Source: Candidatus Bipolaricaulota bacterium (GTDB lineage Bacteria; Bipolaricaulota; Bipolaricaulia; M55B111). From it: 12,012 nucleotides of DNA. The notes under the pieces are model-generated. The model made no database searches. It saw nothing but the letters and a program-made list of their open reading frames with translations, and was not told where the DNA came from. Within the stretch, counting starts at the first letter, position 1. The number at the start of each line of letters is the position of its first letter. Both the position numbers and the translations under genes were made by a program. Where the stretch lies: NCBI GenBank assembly GCA_018334595.1, contig JAGXLQ010000023.1, positions 1-12,012 on the forward strand, in the 5' to 3' direction. Below, piece after piece: positions 1 through 6,309 of this stretch.

Positions 1-2
1 CA

Positions 3-833
3 TCAACGGTTAGGAACGTATCCGCCACAGGTGGGATAGAAGACCTGCTTGCCCGGGCACGCCGGGCCGCCGAAGCTGCCCGGTTCCAAACGAGGACTGA
101 GGCTCAGCTTTGGAAGTCGGTGGAAATGTATAAGGACGTCCTCGACGTCGACCCCGACAACAGAGAGGCCCTGAACACCCTATCTTTAGGCTACTTCACC
201 CTCGCGGAAGCCTACCTACCGGAGGAGGAAAGGATAGAGTCATACGAGAAAGGATACGAGTACGGTCTGAAAAGTCTTCGCACGGACAAGAACTTCGACA
301 GGACATATAAAGAGAAAGGGTTCTCCACGCTAAAGAATTTGCCCGAGTCGGTGAATACGAACGTAGAAGGGCTCTTCTGGACGGGCGCCAACCTGGGTAG
401 AGCCTCGGAACAGAAAGGTATCCTGGAGTCCCTGGGCACGCTGCCCGCGCTCGTAGAAATAAATCGGCGGATAATCGCAGTGGACGAGGGCTACCTAGGT
501 GGTGCTGCTCACCGGACGATTGGCTCCATCTCAGCGGAGGTGCTCAAACGATCCCCTCTTACATTCATTCAGATCCATAACAACGGTTTCAGCTGGGAGA
601 AGACGGAAGAGCACTTCTTGAAGGCGATAGAAATGGCGCCTGGCTGCCTGGAAAACTACTTCTCCTACGCCAAGTACTACGCGCTCAACAGAAACAAGAA
701 GGAGTTGGCCCGGGAAAACCTACAGAAGGTCATAGACCGCCCGCTGGGTGATGAGTTTCCGCTAATCAACTCCTTGGCGAAGAGAAAGGCACAGGAGATA
801 TTCGCAAGGGAGGAGTTTAACGCGGATGGATAA
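3..833 (+). CDS. TatT-like helical-repeat (TPR) protein, 5'-truncated
   Basis: The frame is open to the left edge (276 residues visible), so the true start lies outside the window. A GTG at 120 could be proposed, but residues before it (LARARRAAEAARF, AQLWKSVEMYKDV) already form amphipathic helices of the same style, so it is probably internal. The protein is alpha-helical with degenerate TPR-like repeats: a helix pair around LDVDPDNREALNTLSLGY, then EGLFWTGANLGRASE, a LVEINRRIIAVDEGYLGG block, and a final pair AEEHFLKAIEMAPG-like / SYAKYYALNR. This order of blocks (tryptophan-glycine helix, 'DE.Y..G' helix, 'FLKAIE' helix) is what I recognise from the TRAP-transporter TatT family, periplasmic TPR proteins (often lipoproteins) thought to work with the solute-binding subunit TatP. 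A signal peptide or lipobox cannot be seen because the N-terminus is missing. It overlaps guaA by 8 bp, so the two are co-translated. Family assignment is by eye; a generic TPR protein is the alternative. Confidence 0.7.
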   Translation, partial: STVRNVSATGGIEDLLARARRAAEAARFQTRTEAQLWKSVEMYKDVLDVDPDNREALNTLSLGYFTLAEAYLPEEERIESYEKGYEYGLKSLRTDKNFDRTYKEKGFSTLKNLPESVNTNVEGLFWTGANLGRASEQKGILESLGTLPALVEINRRIIAVDEGYLGGAAHRTIGSISAEVLKRSPLTFIQIHNNGFSWEKTEEHFLKAIEMAPGCLENYFSYAKYYALNRNKKELARENLQKVIDRPLGDEFPLINSLAKRKAQEIFAREEFNADG

Positions 834-2355
834 AATCGGAATCCTCGACTTCGGAGGGCAATATTCTCACTTGATCGGCCGCAGGATAAGGGACCTCGGC
901 GTCTTCGCCAGGGTCTTCCCGGCCGAAGTTTCCGCGGAAGAAGTCGCCAGGGTCGAGGGGCTCAAGGGGGTAATATTCTCCGGTGGTGCGGCGTCGGTCC
1001 ACGAGGGGGGGTCTCCAAAGCCGGATAGAGATATTCTCGACCTGGGCCTGCCGATACTGGGGATATGCTACGGCCACCAGCTTTTATCCAGCCTGTTCGG
1101 GGGGGAGGTAGTTTCGAGTGGGACCGGAGAGTACGGGACGACCGGCCTCGAACTCACCGGAGAGAAATCGTCGCTTCTGGACGGCATGGAGGAAGACACA
1201 GACGTATGGATGAACCACAAGGACTCGGTCTTAGAGCCTCCTGCCGGGTCCCGGGTCACCGGCAGGACGGAGGAAAGTCCAGTCGGTGTATTCGAGGACG
1301 ACGCCAGGGGCCTTTACGGGGTACAATTCCACCCCGAAGTTACCCACACGGACCAGGGAGACAGGATATTGCACAATTTTGCGGTCAGAACCTGCGGAGC
1401 TGAACCCTCCTGGGACCCCCGGGACCTGGTCCCCCAAATGGTCGAGGACGCGAGACACGAAATCGGTGACAGAAGGGCAATAATTGGACTGTCCGGGGGC
1501 GTAGACTCCTCCACCGCCGCGAAGATCGTGAGCGAGGCAATTGGGAAGAACCTGACGGCCGTCTACGTCGACACCGGCCTTATGCGTGAAGGAGAAACCC
1601 AGTCAATCCGTGATGGCTTTCAAGACGAGGACCTCCGATTGCAGGTCGTCGACGAGAGCGACCGCTTTTTGGACCGCCTGGAGGGAGTTGAGGACCCCGA
1701 GACAAAGAGAAAGATTATTGGAAAGACGTTTATCGATTCGTTTACGGAGGTCGCTGAAGACCTCGGAGCGGACGTCCTTATCCAGGGCACGATCTATTCG
1801 GACCGCATCGAGAGCGGGGCGACAACTCACTCCGACACGATAAAGTCTCACCATAACGTAGGGGGTATTCCCGAAGAGATGGACCTAGAGATATATGAAC
1901 CACTCCGGGACCTCTACAAGGACGAGGTACGGCGGATAGCGAGGGAAGTAGGCGTCCCCGATAAAATCGTCCATAGACACGTCTTTCCCGGCCCCGGACT
2001 GGCCATCAGGATCATCGGTGAGGTGACCAGGAAACGCGTGGAGATCGTCAGGCACGCCAGCAAGGTGGTAGAGGATAAACTTCGCGAAGCGGGGCTGTAC
2101 AGGAATGTATGGATGGGCTTTGCCGTGTTGTTGCCGATCAAGAGCGTCGGAGTTCAGGGTGACCTAAGGAGTTACAAGTCTCCCGTGGCAATCAGGATCG
2201 TCGAATCCGAGGACGCGATGACGGCAAACTTCTCCAGGATACCCTATGAGGTCCTGGAGGACATATCGACCCAAATTACAAACGAGATCGGCGAGGTAAA
2301 CAGGGTAGTCTACGATATATCTAATAAACCTCCGGCAACAATGGAATGGGAATAG
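826..2355 (+). CDS. guaA: GMP synthase (glutamine-hydrolysing)
   Basis: This enzyme converts XMP to GMP using ATP and glutamine, the last step of guanine nucleotide synthesis, in the cytoplasm. The 509-residue length is typical. Residues 1-190 are a class I glutaminase with the nucleophile Cys81 in GICYGHQ and the His169/Glu171 pair in QFHPEV. Residues about 195-390 are the ATP pyrophosphatase domain with the P-loop SGGVDSS at 223-229, and the C-terminal dimerisation domain has HRHVFPGPGLAIRIIGEV (383-400) and ends in the conserved KPPATMEWE. All expected catalytic residues are present. The glutaminase-synthetase fusion is the bacterial form; most archaea encode two separate chains. The start is ATG 826, with AAGGGAGGAG (806-815) ending 10 bases upstream, inside the preceding gene, which it overlaps by 8 bp (ATGGATAA). 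A weak hairpin follows the stop; the next gene has its own promoter. Confidence 0.98.
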   Translation: MDKIGILDFGGQYSHLIGRRIRDLGVFARVFPAEVSAEEVARVEGLKGVIFSGGAASVHEGGSPKPDRDILDLGLPILGICYGHQLLSSLFGGEVVSSGTGEYGTTGLELTGEKSSLLDGMEEDTDVWMNHKDSVLEPPAGSRVTGRTEESPVGVFEDDARGLYGVQFHPEVTHTDQGDRILHNFAVRTCGAEPSWDPRDLVPQMVEDARHEIGDRRAIIGLSGGVDSSTAAKIVSEAIGKNLTAVYVDTGLMREGETQSIRDGFQDEDLRLQVVDESDRFLDRLEGVEDPETKRKIIGKTFIDSFTEVAEDLGADVLIQGTIYSDRIESGATTHSDTIKSHHNVGGIPEEMDLEIYEPLRDLYKDEVRRIAREVGVPDKIVHRHVFPGPGLAIRIIGEVTRKRVEIVRHASKVVEDKLREAGLYRNVWMGFAVLLPIKSVGVQGDLRSYKSPVAIRIVESEDAMTANFSRIPYEVLEDISTQITNEIGEVNRVVYDISNKPPATMEWE

Positions 2356-2405
2356 GTTCAATCCCCCTACAAACCTGAACAATTTCCCGCAAGAAGTGAT
2401 TTTCC

Positions 2406-2434
2406 TTGACAAACACAGGTGATATTGCTATTCT
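2406..2434 (+). promoter_or_regulatory. Sigma70-like promoter of the Lrp-type gene
   Basis: A perfect -35 box TTGACA (2406-2411), a 17-base spacer and a -10 box TATTCT (2429-2434, 4 of 6 consensus) are visible. Only six bases separate the -10 box from the ATG at 2441. The expected transcription start is therefore at or within a base or so of the A of the start codon, giving a leaderless mRNA. There is no purine-rich Shine-Dalgarno sequence before the ATG, which agrees with this. Confidence 0.7.
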
Positions 2435-2440
2435 AGTTGT

Positions 2441-2890
2441 ATGAAATTAAGAGACAGAGATGTTGAGATTCTGAGGTTTCTGGACCGGGACAGCAGGATG
2501 TCACTAAGGCACATAGCCAAGGAGTTGGAGGTGTCGCCTACGACGGTAAGCAATCGGGTGCAAAAGATGAAGGACGCGGGGGTCATCAAGAAGTTCAACA
2601 TCAAGGTTGACTTCAACGAGCTCGATTATTCGCTTACGGCAATCATAAAGGTCAAGGCAAAGAGCGACGACCTCTCTAGAGTCCTCGAGGAACTGGAGCA
2701 CTATGACTGCCTAACTCATATCTACGAAACGACGGGGGATTTTGACGTGATCAGCATAGGTAAGTTCAAGAGCAGAAAGGAGATGACGGAACAGCTCGTC
2801 GACCTCGTTCAATGCCCTCACGTAGACACGACCAACACGTCTCTGGTACTGTCAACCTTAAGAGAGTACGAGAATTCCGGCCTCATTTAG
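2441..2890 (+). CDS. Lrp/AsnC-family transcriptional regulator
   Basis: This 149-residue protein has the usual size and two-domain plan of the feast/famine regulators. Residues 1-50 are a winged helix-turn-helix (LRDRDVEILRFLDRDSRMS then HIAKELEVSPTTVSNRVQKM), and residues about 62-145 are the RAM ligand-binding and oligomerisation domain, with the family signature ETTGDFDVISIG (96-107) and the terminal strand TNTSLVLSTL. Such proteins bind DNA as dimers to octamers and usually sense amino acids or other small metabolites; the ligand cannot be read here. The start is ATG 2441 because the reading frame, domain boundary and promoter all agree. There is no ribosome binding site, so translation is probably leaderless. 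It lies 38 bp before a CRP-like gene and is likely co-transcribed with it. It may regulate its own promoter, as many family members do, or the nearby por operon, but that is inference. Confidence 0.93.
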   Translation: MKLRDRDVEILRFLDRDSRMSLRHIAKELEVSPTTVSNRVQKMKDAGVIKKFNIKVDFNELDYSLTAIIKVKAKSDDLSRVLEELEHYDCLTHIYETTGDFDVISIGKFKSRKEMTEQLVDLVQCPHVDTTNTSLVLSTLREYENSGLI

Positions 2891-2928
2891 CCCGTACTCA
2901 AATGTCTCGGAGTCAACCGGGGAGAATT

Positions 2929-3603
2929 ATGGAAGATATCGGGAAAGTAAAAATATTTAGCGACCTTAGCGAACGAAGCCTTAGAGAGTTACAGGAAGAG
3001 ATCAAATACATCGAATACGGGCCAGAAGAGATAATATTTCAGGAAGGTGCTCCCTCTTTTGGCTTCTACATAATTCACAAAGGCCTCGTCAAGTTAGTGA
3101 AACGCACGCTCAGGGGCAAGAAGCAGATCCTCAAGATGTCCGGCCCGGGCGAGTTCATCGGAGAAACTACGCTGTTTGACAAGGGCGCACATATCGCATT
3201 CGCCAAGACCCTGACCGAAACCAAGGTCGGGTTTATTGAACGTGGCAACTTCTTCTACTTTCTGGAAAAACATCCCGAGATCGTCTTCAGAATATTCGCC
3301 AAGATGTCGGAGGAGATGAAGGCGTTCCAGAGCAAGCTGGCCGAACGGTCCTACAACAGCAGCAAAGAAAGGCTGGCCCGCTTTATCCTCAGGCTGGGCA
3401 AAGAGGGAATCGAACTATCCCGGTCGGAACTGGCCGAGCTGGCTGGCGTGTCGTCAAAGACGGCAATCCGAACGCTCGGCGAACTCGAGGACAGAGGTTT
3501 CATAAAGATGAGGGACAGGAAGATCGAGATCCTCGACGAAGACAGTATCGCAAACCTAGCAACCACGCTTCCAATAAGTCTAGATAAAAACATTATAATC
3601 TAG
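2929..3603 (+). CDS. CRP/FNR-superfamily transcriptional regulator, effector unknown
   Basis: The protein is 224 residues with the usual plan: a cyclic-nucleotide-binding-type beta-barrel (about 7-115, with GPGEFIGETTLF at 72-83), a long dimerisation helix (about 116-140), and a C-terminal winged helix (LSRSELAELAGVSSKTAIRTL at 163-183). I chose ATG 2929 because GGGGAG (2919-2924) sits 4 bases upstream and this start gives the family length. Earlier in-frame ATGs at 2812 and 2902 would lie inside or just after the Lrp-type gene and have no such site. In E. coli CRP the phosphate of cAMP is held by an Arg-Ser pair after the GEFIGE motif; here that stretch reads GAHIAFAK, so cAMP binding is doubtful. 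There is no cysteine anywhere, so an FNR-type iron-sulfur cluster is excluded. The recognition helix SSKTAIR differs from the CRP pattern SRETVGR, which suggests another operator. Probably second gene of an lrp-crp transcript. Confidence 0.92.
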   Translation: MEDIGKVKIFSDLSERSLRELQEEIKYIEYGPEEIIFQEGAPSFGFYIIHKGLVKLVKRTLRGKKQILKMSGPGEFIGETTLFDKGAHIAFAKTLTETKVGFIERGNFFYFLEKHPEIVFRIFAKMSEEMKAFQSKLAERSYNSSKERLARFILRLGKEGIELSRSELAELAGVSSKTAIRTLGELEDRGFIKMRDRKIEILDEDSIANLATTLPISLDKNIII

Positions 3604-3608
3604 TTTTT
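3580..3608 (+). terminator. Terminator-like hairpin overlapping the crp-like stop codon
   Basis: CTAGAT (3580-3585) and ATCTAG (3598-3603) can pair around a 12-base AT-rich loop, and five T residues (3604-3608) follow directly. The right arm contains the TAG stop codon itself. The stem is short and AT-rich, so efficiency may be low. It would separate the lrp-crp transcript from the kinase-receiver pair. Confidence 0.4.
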
Positions 3609-3632
3609 CCCACGACCAAGTGATGATTGTCC

Positions 3633-3661
3633 TTGTGGTTCGGTAACTTATGTGGTATTTT
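3633..3661 (+). promoter_or_regulatory. Possible weak promoter for the kinase-receiver pair
   Basis: TTGTGG (3633-3638) and TATTTT (3656-3661) are spaced by 17 bases and lie in the 119-bp gap after the CRP-like gene, about 60 bases before the kinase start. Each box keeps only part of the consensus. The same gap holds two ATCGAT palindromes, at 3667-3672 and 3692-3697, whose role is unknown. Confidence 0.25.
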
Positions 3662-3722
3662 GAGTGATCGATGTACCGGTAAAGCTTTGTTATCGATATC
3701 AGACCCACGTGCGTGAGTCCAG

Positions 3723-5453
3723 TTGAAAAAATATATATCAGTACTTGCCCTGAGTTACATCATCCTGGCCCTTGCAGTCCTGACACTCGAGATATCTTCG
3801 GTGACGATAATCGGGATCCTCGGGGCAATGCCCCTATTGACCATGGGTGTCTTCTACGTAATCGAAAAGTTCTCGTTCAAATCCTCTAGAGAGCTGAAGG
3901 GATGGGGGGCACAGAAGTACGCAAAGAAACTGTTCAACAACTCCTCGAACATCCTCTACCTCGTCAACAAAGAAGGCAACATAATGCAGGCCAACAAGGC
4001 CTCTCAGGAGATAATCGGCGGGGTAGAGAAGACCAACCTCCACATCGCCGAAGTCGTGCACCCGGAAGACCTTGAGAAGGTCAAAAATCAGATGGACCGG
4101 ATGTTCAAGGTCAACCGCATTCGAGGGGTGGACGTGCGCCTGGTTGAGGAAACACCGGACGGCGCAAGTTATCCCAGGACCATACCGACAACGATGCGGG
4201 GGACCAAAGTCACCGAACAGGCCGGCATTCTAGAGTTCATCAACAACAAGCAGGTCAAGAAGCTGATGAAGAGGTTGCGAGAAGCGGGCGCGAGGTATCG
4301 CTACTTGATTGAAGATGCAATTGATACGCTGGATTCCGGCGTCACCCTGATCGACAAGAACGGGGAGATAGTCTGGGCGAACAAAACCATGGAGGAGTTC
4401 TTCAACCTCAACAGGTCAGAACTCATCGGCCTCTCCGCGACAAGGGCGATGAGTTATTTTGTCGACTCCTTCAGCAACTCTTCTGAATTCGAGGAGGTTG
4501 CTACCGACGCGTACGAAGAAAACAAGAAGGTAAACAGCCTTACCTGCCATGTAACCAATTCATACGGGCGCACGGTCAGGATACTGGAATATAGGAGTAT
4601 TCCCATCGAAACAGAGAGGTATAGGGGTGGGAGGATAGAGCACTACATAGACGTCACCGAGGTAAAACGGCTGGAAGAGGACCTCAAGAAGAAGAAGGAT
4701 AGACTGGAAAAGAGTAACGAAAAGCTCGAGGAGTTCTCCCGTAGTATCTCCCACGACTTGAAGGCCCCTCTCCAGACCCTGGAGGGTTATAGCCAGGTAT
4801 TGAAGGAGGATTATGCCGACGTCGTGGACGAGGGGGGGATGAGGGCCCTGAACGCCCTCGGCGAATCAACCCAGCGCTTACGGAGCAGGATAGACAGCCT
4901 CCTGACCTACTCGAGCATCAAGATGGACGTAAACTCCTTCAAACTCGTAGACCTGAACAAGATAATTTCTGAATTGAGGGAGGACTTGAAGTATACTTTA
5001 CAGGGCGTAAAACTGAGTATTCCTGAAGACCTTCCCGAGGTCTACGGAAATAAGACCTTGCTCTCAAAGTTGTTTAGTAATTTAATCACTAACGCGATAA
5101 AATATAATGATGAGGGAACGCCAGCAATAGAAATCGGCTATAAACAGCAGGGTAACAAGTACCTCGTCTGGCTTGAGGACAACGGCATAGGTATCAAGGA
5201 CCGGTACCTCGAGAAAATCTTCAACGTCTTTGAAAAGCTGAACCCGAGAGATAACCCGGAAGGAACGGGAATAGGTCTCGCCGTCTGTAAGAGGATAGTC
5301 GAGGAACACAAAGGAAATATTTGGGCAGAATCCGAGTTAGCCGAAGGGACGACGTTCTACTTCACTTTACCTGCTAAGCAGGAAGGTGCGAGGGAATCTT
5401 CTTCGGGCGAGAGGAAGAAAGATGGGATTAACTTTCAGGGAGTAACGGGATAA
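3723..5453 (+). CDS. Membrane-anchored PAS-PAS sensor histidine kinase
   Basis: This 576-residue kinase starts with two hydrophobic segments (about 4-22 and 26-47) joined by a very short loop, which anchor it in the membrane with no real extracytoplasmic sensor domain. Two PAS-like domains follow (about 68-180 and 190-315; the second has the clear GVTLIDKNGEIVWANKTMEEF pattern in 206-226). Then come a coiled coil (315-338), a DHp domain with phospho-acceptor His344 in SISHDLKAPLQTL, and a HATPase domain with N-box NLITNAIKYN (453-462), G1 DNGIGI (486-491), F-box FNVFEKL and G2 GTGIGLAV (514-521). All kinase motifs are intact. Sensing is probably cytoplasmic, through the PAS domains; no heme or flavin ligand can be assigned by eye. 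The start is TTG 3723: an in-frame TGA at 3714 rules out a longer protein, and a later start would cut the first membrane segment. The ribosome binding site is weak. It is followed after 41 bp by its likely partner receiver. Confidence 0.93.
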   Translation: MKKYISVLALSYIILALAVLTLEISSVTIIGILGAMPLLTMGVFYVIEKFSFKSSRELKGWGAQKYAKKLFNNSSNILYLVNKEGNIMQANKASQEIIGGVEKTNLHIAEVVHPEDLEKVKNQMDRMFKVNRIRGVDVRLVEETPDGASYPRTIPTTMRGTKVTEQAGILEFINNKQVKKLMKRLREAGARYRYLIEDAIDTLDSGVTLIDKNGEIVWANKTMEEFFNLNRSELIGLSATRAMSYFVDSFSNSSEFEEVATDAYEENKKVNSLTCHVTNSYGRTVRILEYRSIPIETERYRGGRIEHYIDVTEVKRLEEDLKKKKDRLEKSNEKLEEFSRSISHDLKAPLQTLEGYSQVLKEDYADVVDEGGMRALNALGESTQRLRSRIDSLLTYSSIKMDVNSFKLVDLNKIISELREDLKYTLQGVKLSIPEDLPEVYGNKTLLSKLFSNLITNAIKYNDEGTPAIEIGYKQQGNKYLVWLEDNGIGIKDRYLEKIFNVFEKLNPRDNPEGTGIGLAVCKRIVEEHKGNIWAESELAEGTTFYFTLPAKQEGARESSSGERKKDGINFQGVTG

Positions 5454-5483
5454 ACTTGTGAAAAATACTTACTTTTTACTATC

Positions 5484-5489
5484 AGGAGG
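5484..5489 (+). promoter_or_regulatory. Strong Shine-Dalgarno site of the receiver gene
   Basis: AGGAGG lies five bases before ATG 5495 and fixes that start. Its strength contrasts with the weak site of the preceding kinase and suggests that the receiver is made in excess over the kinase. Confidence 0.75.
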
Positions 5490-5494
5490 GAATA

Positions 5495-5935
5495 ATGGGA
5501 AATAGCAAAAGATTGGAGATATTGTTAGTCGAAGACGAAGATTACGACGTGGATTTGACTCAGCGGGCCGTGTACAAAAGCGACATCGAGTCCAAACTGT
5601 TCGTGGTTAGGGACGGCGAGGAGGCTCTGGACTTCCTCTATCACAGGGAAGGGTTTGAAGACGTACCTAAGCCGGACCTCATTCTACTCGACCTCAACCT
5701 GCCGAAGATTGGTGGCCACGAGGTGCTGGAGACCGTTAAAGAGGACGAGGAGCTAAAGAATATCCCCGTCATCGTCTTAACCGTCTCGGAAAGAGAAGAA
5801 GACATGGTCAAGGCCTATGACAGTGGTGCCAGCAGTTACGTACATAAACCGGTGAACCCGGCGGAGTTTCGTAAGGTTATCCAGACCGTCCAGGAATACT
5901 GGAAAATATCCAACCTGCCCCCTCAGAACGACTGA
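5495..5935 (+). CDS. Stand-alone Rcp1-type response regulator receiver
   Basis: The protein is 146 residues and consists of a single receiver domain with no DNA-binding or enzymatic output. Key residues are visible: the acidic pair Glu13/Asp14 in LLVEDE, the phospho-acceptor Asp66 in LILLDLNLP, Thr96 in VIVLTVS, and Lys118 in VHKPVNP. The long loop before the DLNLP strand (FLYHREGFEDVPKPD) and the C-terminal EYW-KISNLPP stretch are typical of the Rcp1 subgroup, whose members commonly sit next to PAS- or phytochrome-type kinases, as here. It probably takes phosphate from His344 of the upstream kinase and acts by binding another protein or passing phosphate on. The final target is not identifiable. 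A terminator about 100 bp downstream ends the transcript. Confidence 0.95.
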   Translation: MGNSKRLEILLVEDEDYDVDLTQRAVYKSDIESKLFVVRDGEEALDFLYHREGFEDVPKPDLILLDLNLPKIGGHEVLETVKEDEELKNIPVIVLTVSEREEDMVKAYDSGASSYVHKPVNPAEFRKVIQTVQEYWKISNLPPQND

Positions 5936-6309
5936 CCCCAAGTAGGAGTCTTAGCGGGGTCGCCAGAGGGCAGCGTCATAAAAACCTTCGCACTTACCCC
6001 CACCGCCTTCGTCGAACCCTGGACAAACTTCCCCTGAGGAGAAAACAAGCTTCAGGGGTTTTAGTGATAACAATGGGGAATTATCCCTCCCTAAGTCCTT
6101 TCCTATAAAGCGGCAAACGAGTAAGTTATATGTAGATAACCATGCGTAGAAGAAATGACACACGACGACAATTATTAAGTTAAGCTGACTGGGGGAGGCG
6201 GGTATATATCCCCCGTTCCACTCACCATCTCGGTAGCTCCTGGATCCAATCCCGCCTTCCCTCCAGCCTTCTTCTATGTCCTTACGCTTCTTACCCAAAC
6301 AAAAACGGT
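5936..6309. other. 374-bp gap between convergent genes, no convincing gene
   Basis: The receiver gene (+) and porB (-) end toward each other across this gap. It holds one good intrinsic terminator (annotated separately). It also has a GGGGGA/TCCCCC inverted repeat (6191-6196 and 6209-6214, loop of 12) and a six-base GACCCC/GGGGTC pair near the receiver stop (5934-5939 and 5956-5961). The minus strand carries an open frame of 115 codons (5951-6298), but it has a TTG start, no ribosome binding site and an odd composition rich in Cys and Trp, so I do not call it. I see no tRNA fold and no recognisable structured RNA. Confidence 0.6.
6031..6062 (+). terminator. Intrinsic terminator after the receiver gene
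   Basis: CCCCTGA (6031-6037) pairs with TCAGGGG (6052-6058), and two further pairs inside (one G-T wobble and one G-C) are possible. TTTT (6059-6062) follows. The GC-rich stem and T run fit rho-independent termination of the kinase-receiver transcript. On the other strand the stem is followed only by AAGTTT, so it may also act weakly on read-through from the por operon. Confidence 0.65.

Noticed and set aside
120..833. GTG at 120 as the start of the TatT-like gene
   Set aside because: The frame is open to the left edge and the upstream residues continue the helical-repeat pattern, so the gene is better read as truncated by the window.
1065..1403. Long alternative-frame open reading frames inside guaA and other genes
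   Set aside because: They lie wholly within well-supported genes, have Arg/Ser/Pro-rich shadow composition and no motifs.
2356..2380. GTTCA/TGAAC hairpin after the guaA stop as a terminator
   Set aside because: Only five base pairs with a 15-base loop and followed by AATTT, too weak to call.
2812..3603. ATG at 2812 as the start of the CRP-like gene
   Set aside because: It lies inside the Lrp-type gene and adds 39 residues not usual for the family; ATG 2929 has a good Shine-Dalgarno site and gives the typical length.
5960..6030. TTCGAC-containing stretch on the minus strand resembling a tmRNA 5' end or a tRNA T-arm
   Set aside because: The flanking bases do not form the T stem or acceptor stem, and no tag-peptide reading frame or 3' CCA-like end is present.
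6191..6250. GGTGAGTGGAAC-like text on the minus strand recalling a T-box
   Set aside because: No specifier stem or terminator/antiterminator pair, and the position downstream of porB with no aminoacyl-tRNA or amino acid gene following does not fit.
5951..6298. 115-codon open frame on the minus strand after porB
   Set aside because: TTG start with no ribosome binding site, composition unusual for this genome (many Cys and Trp), no recognisable motif, and it runs over the intrinsic terminator.
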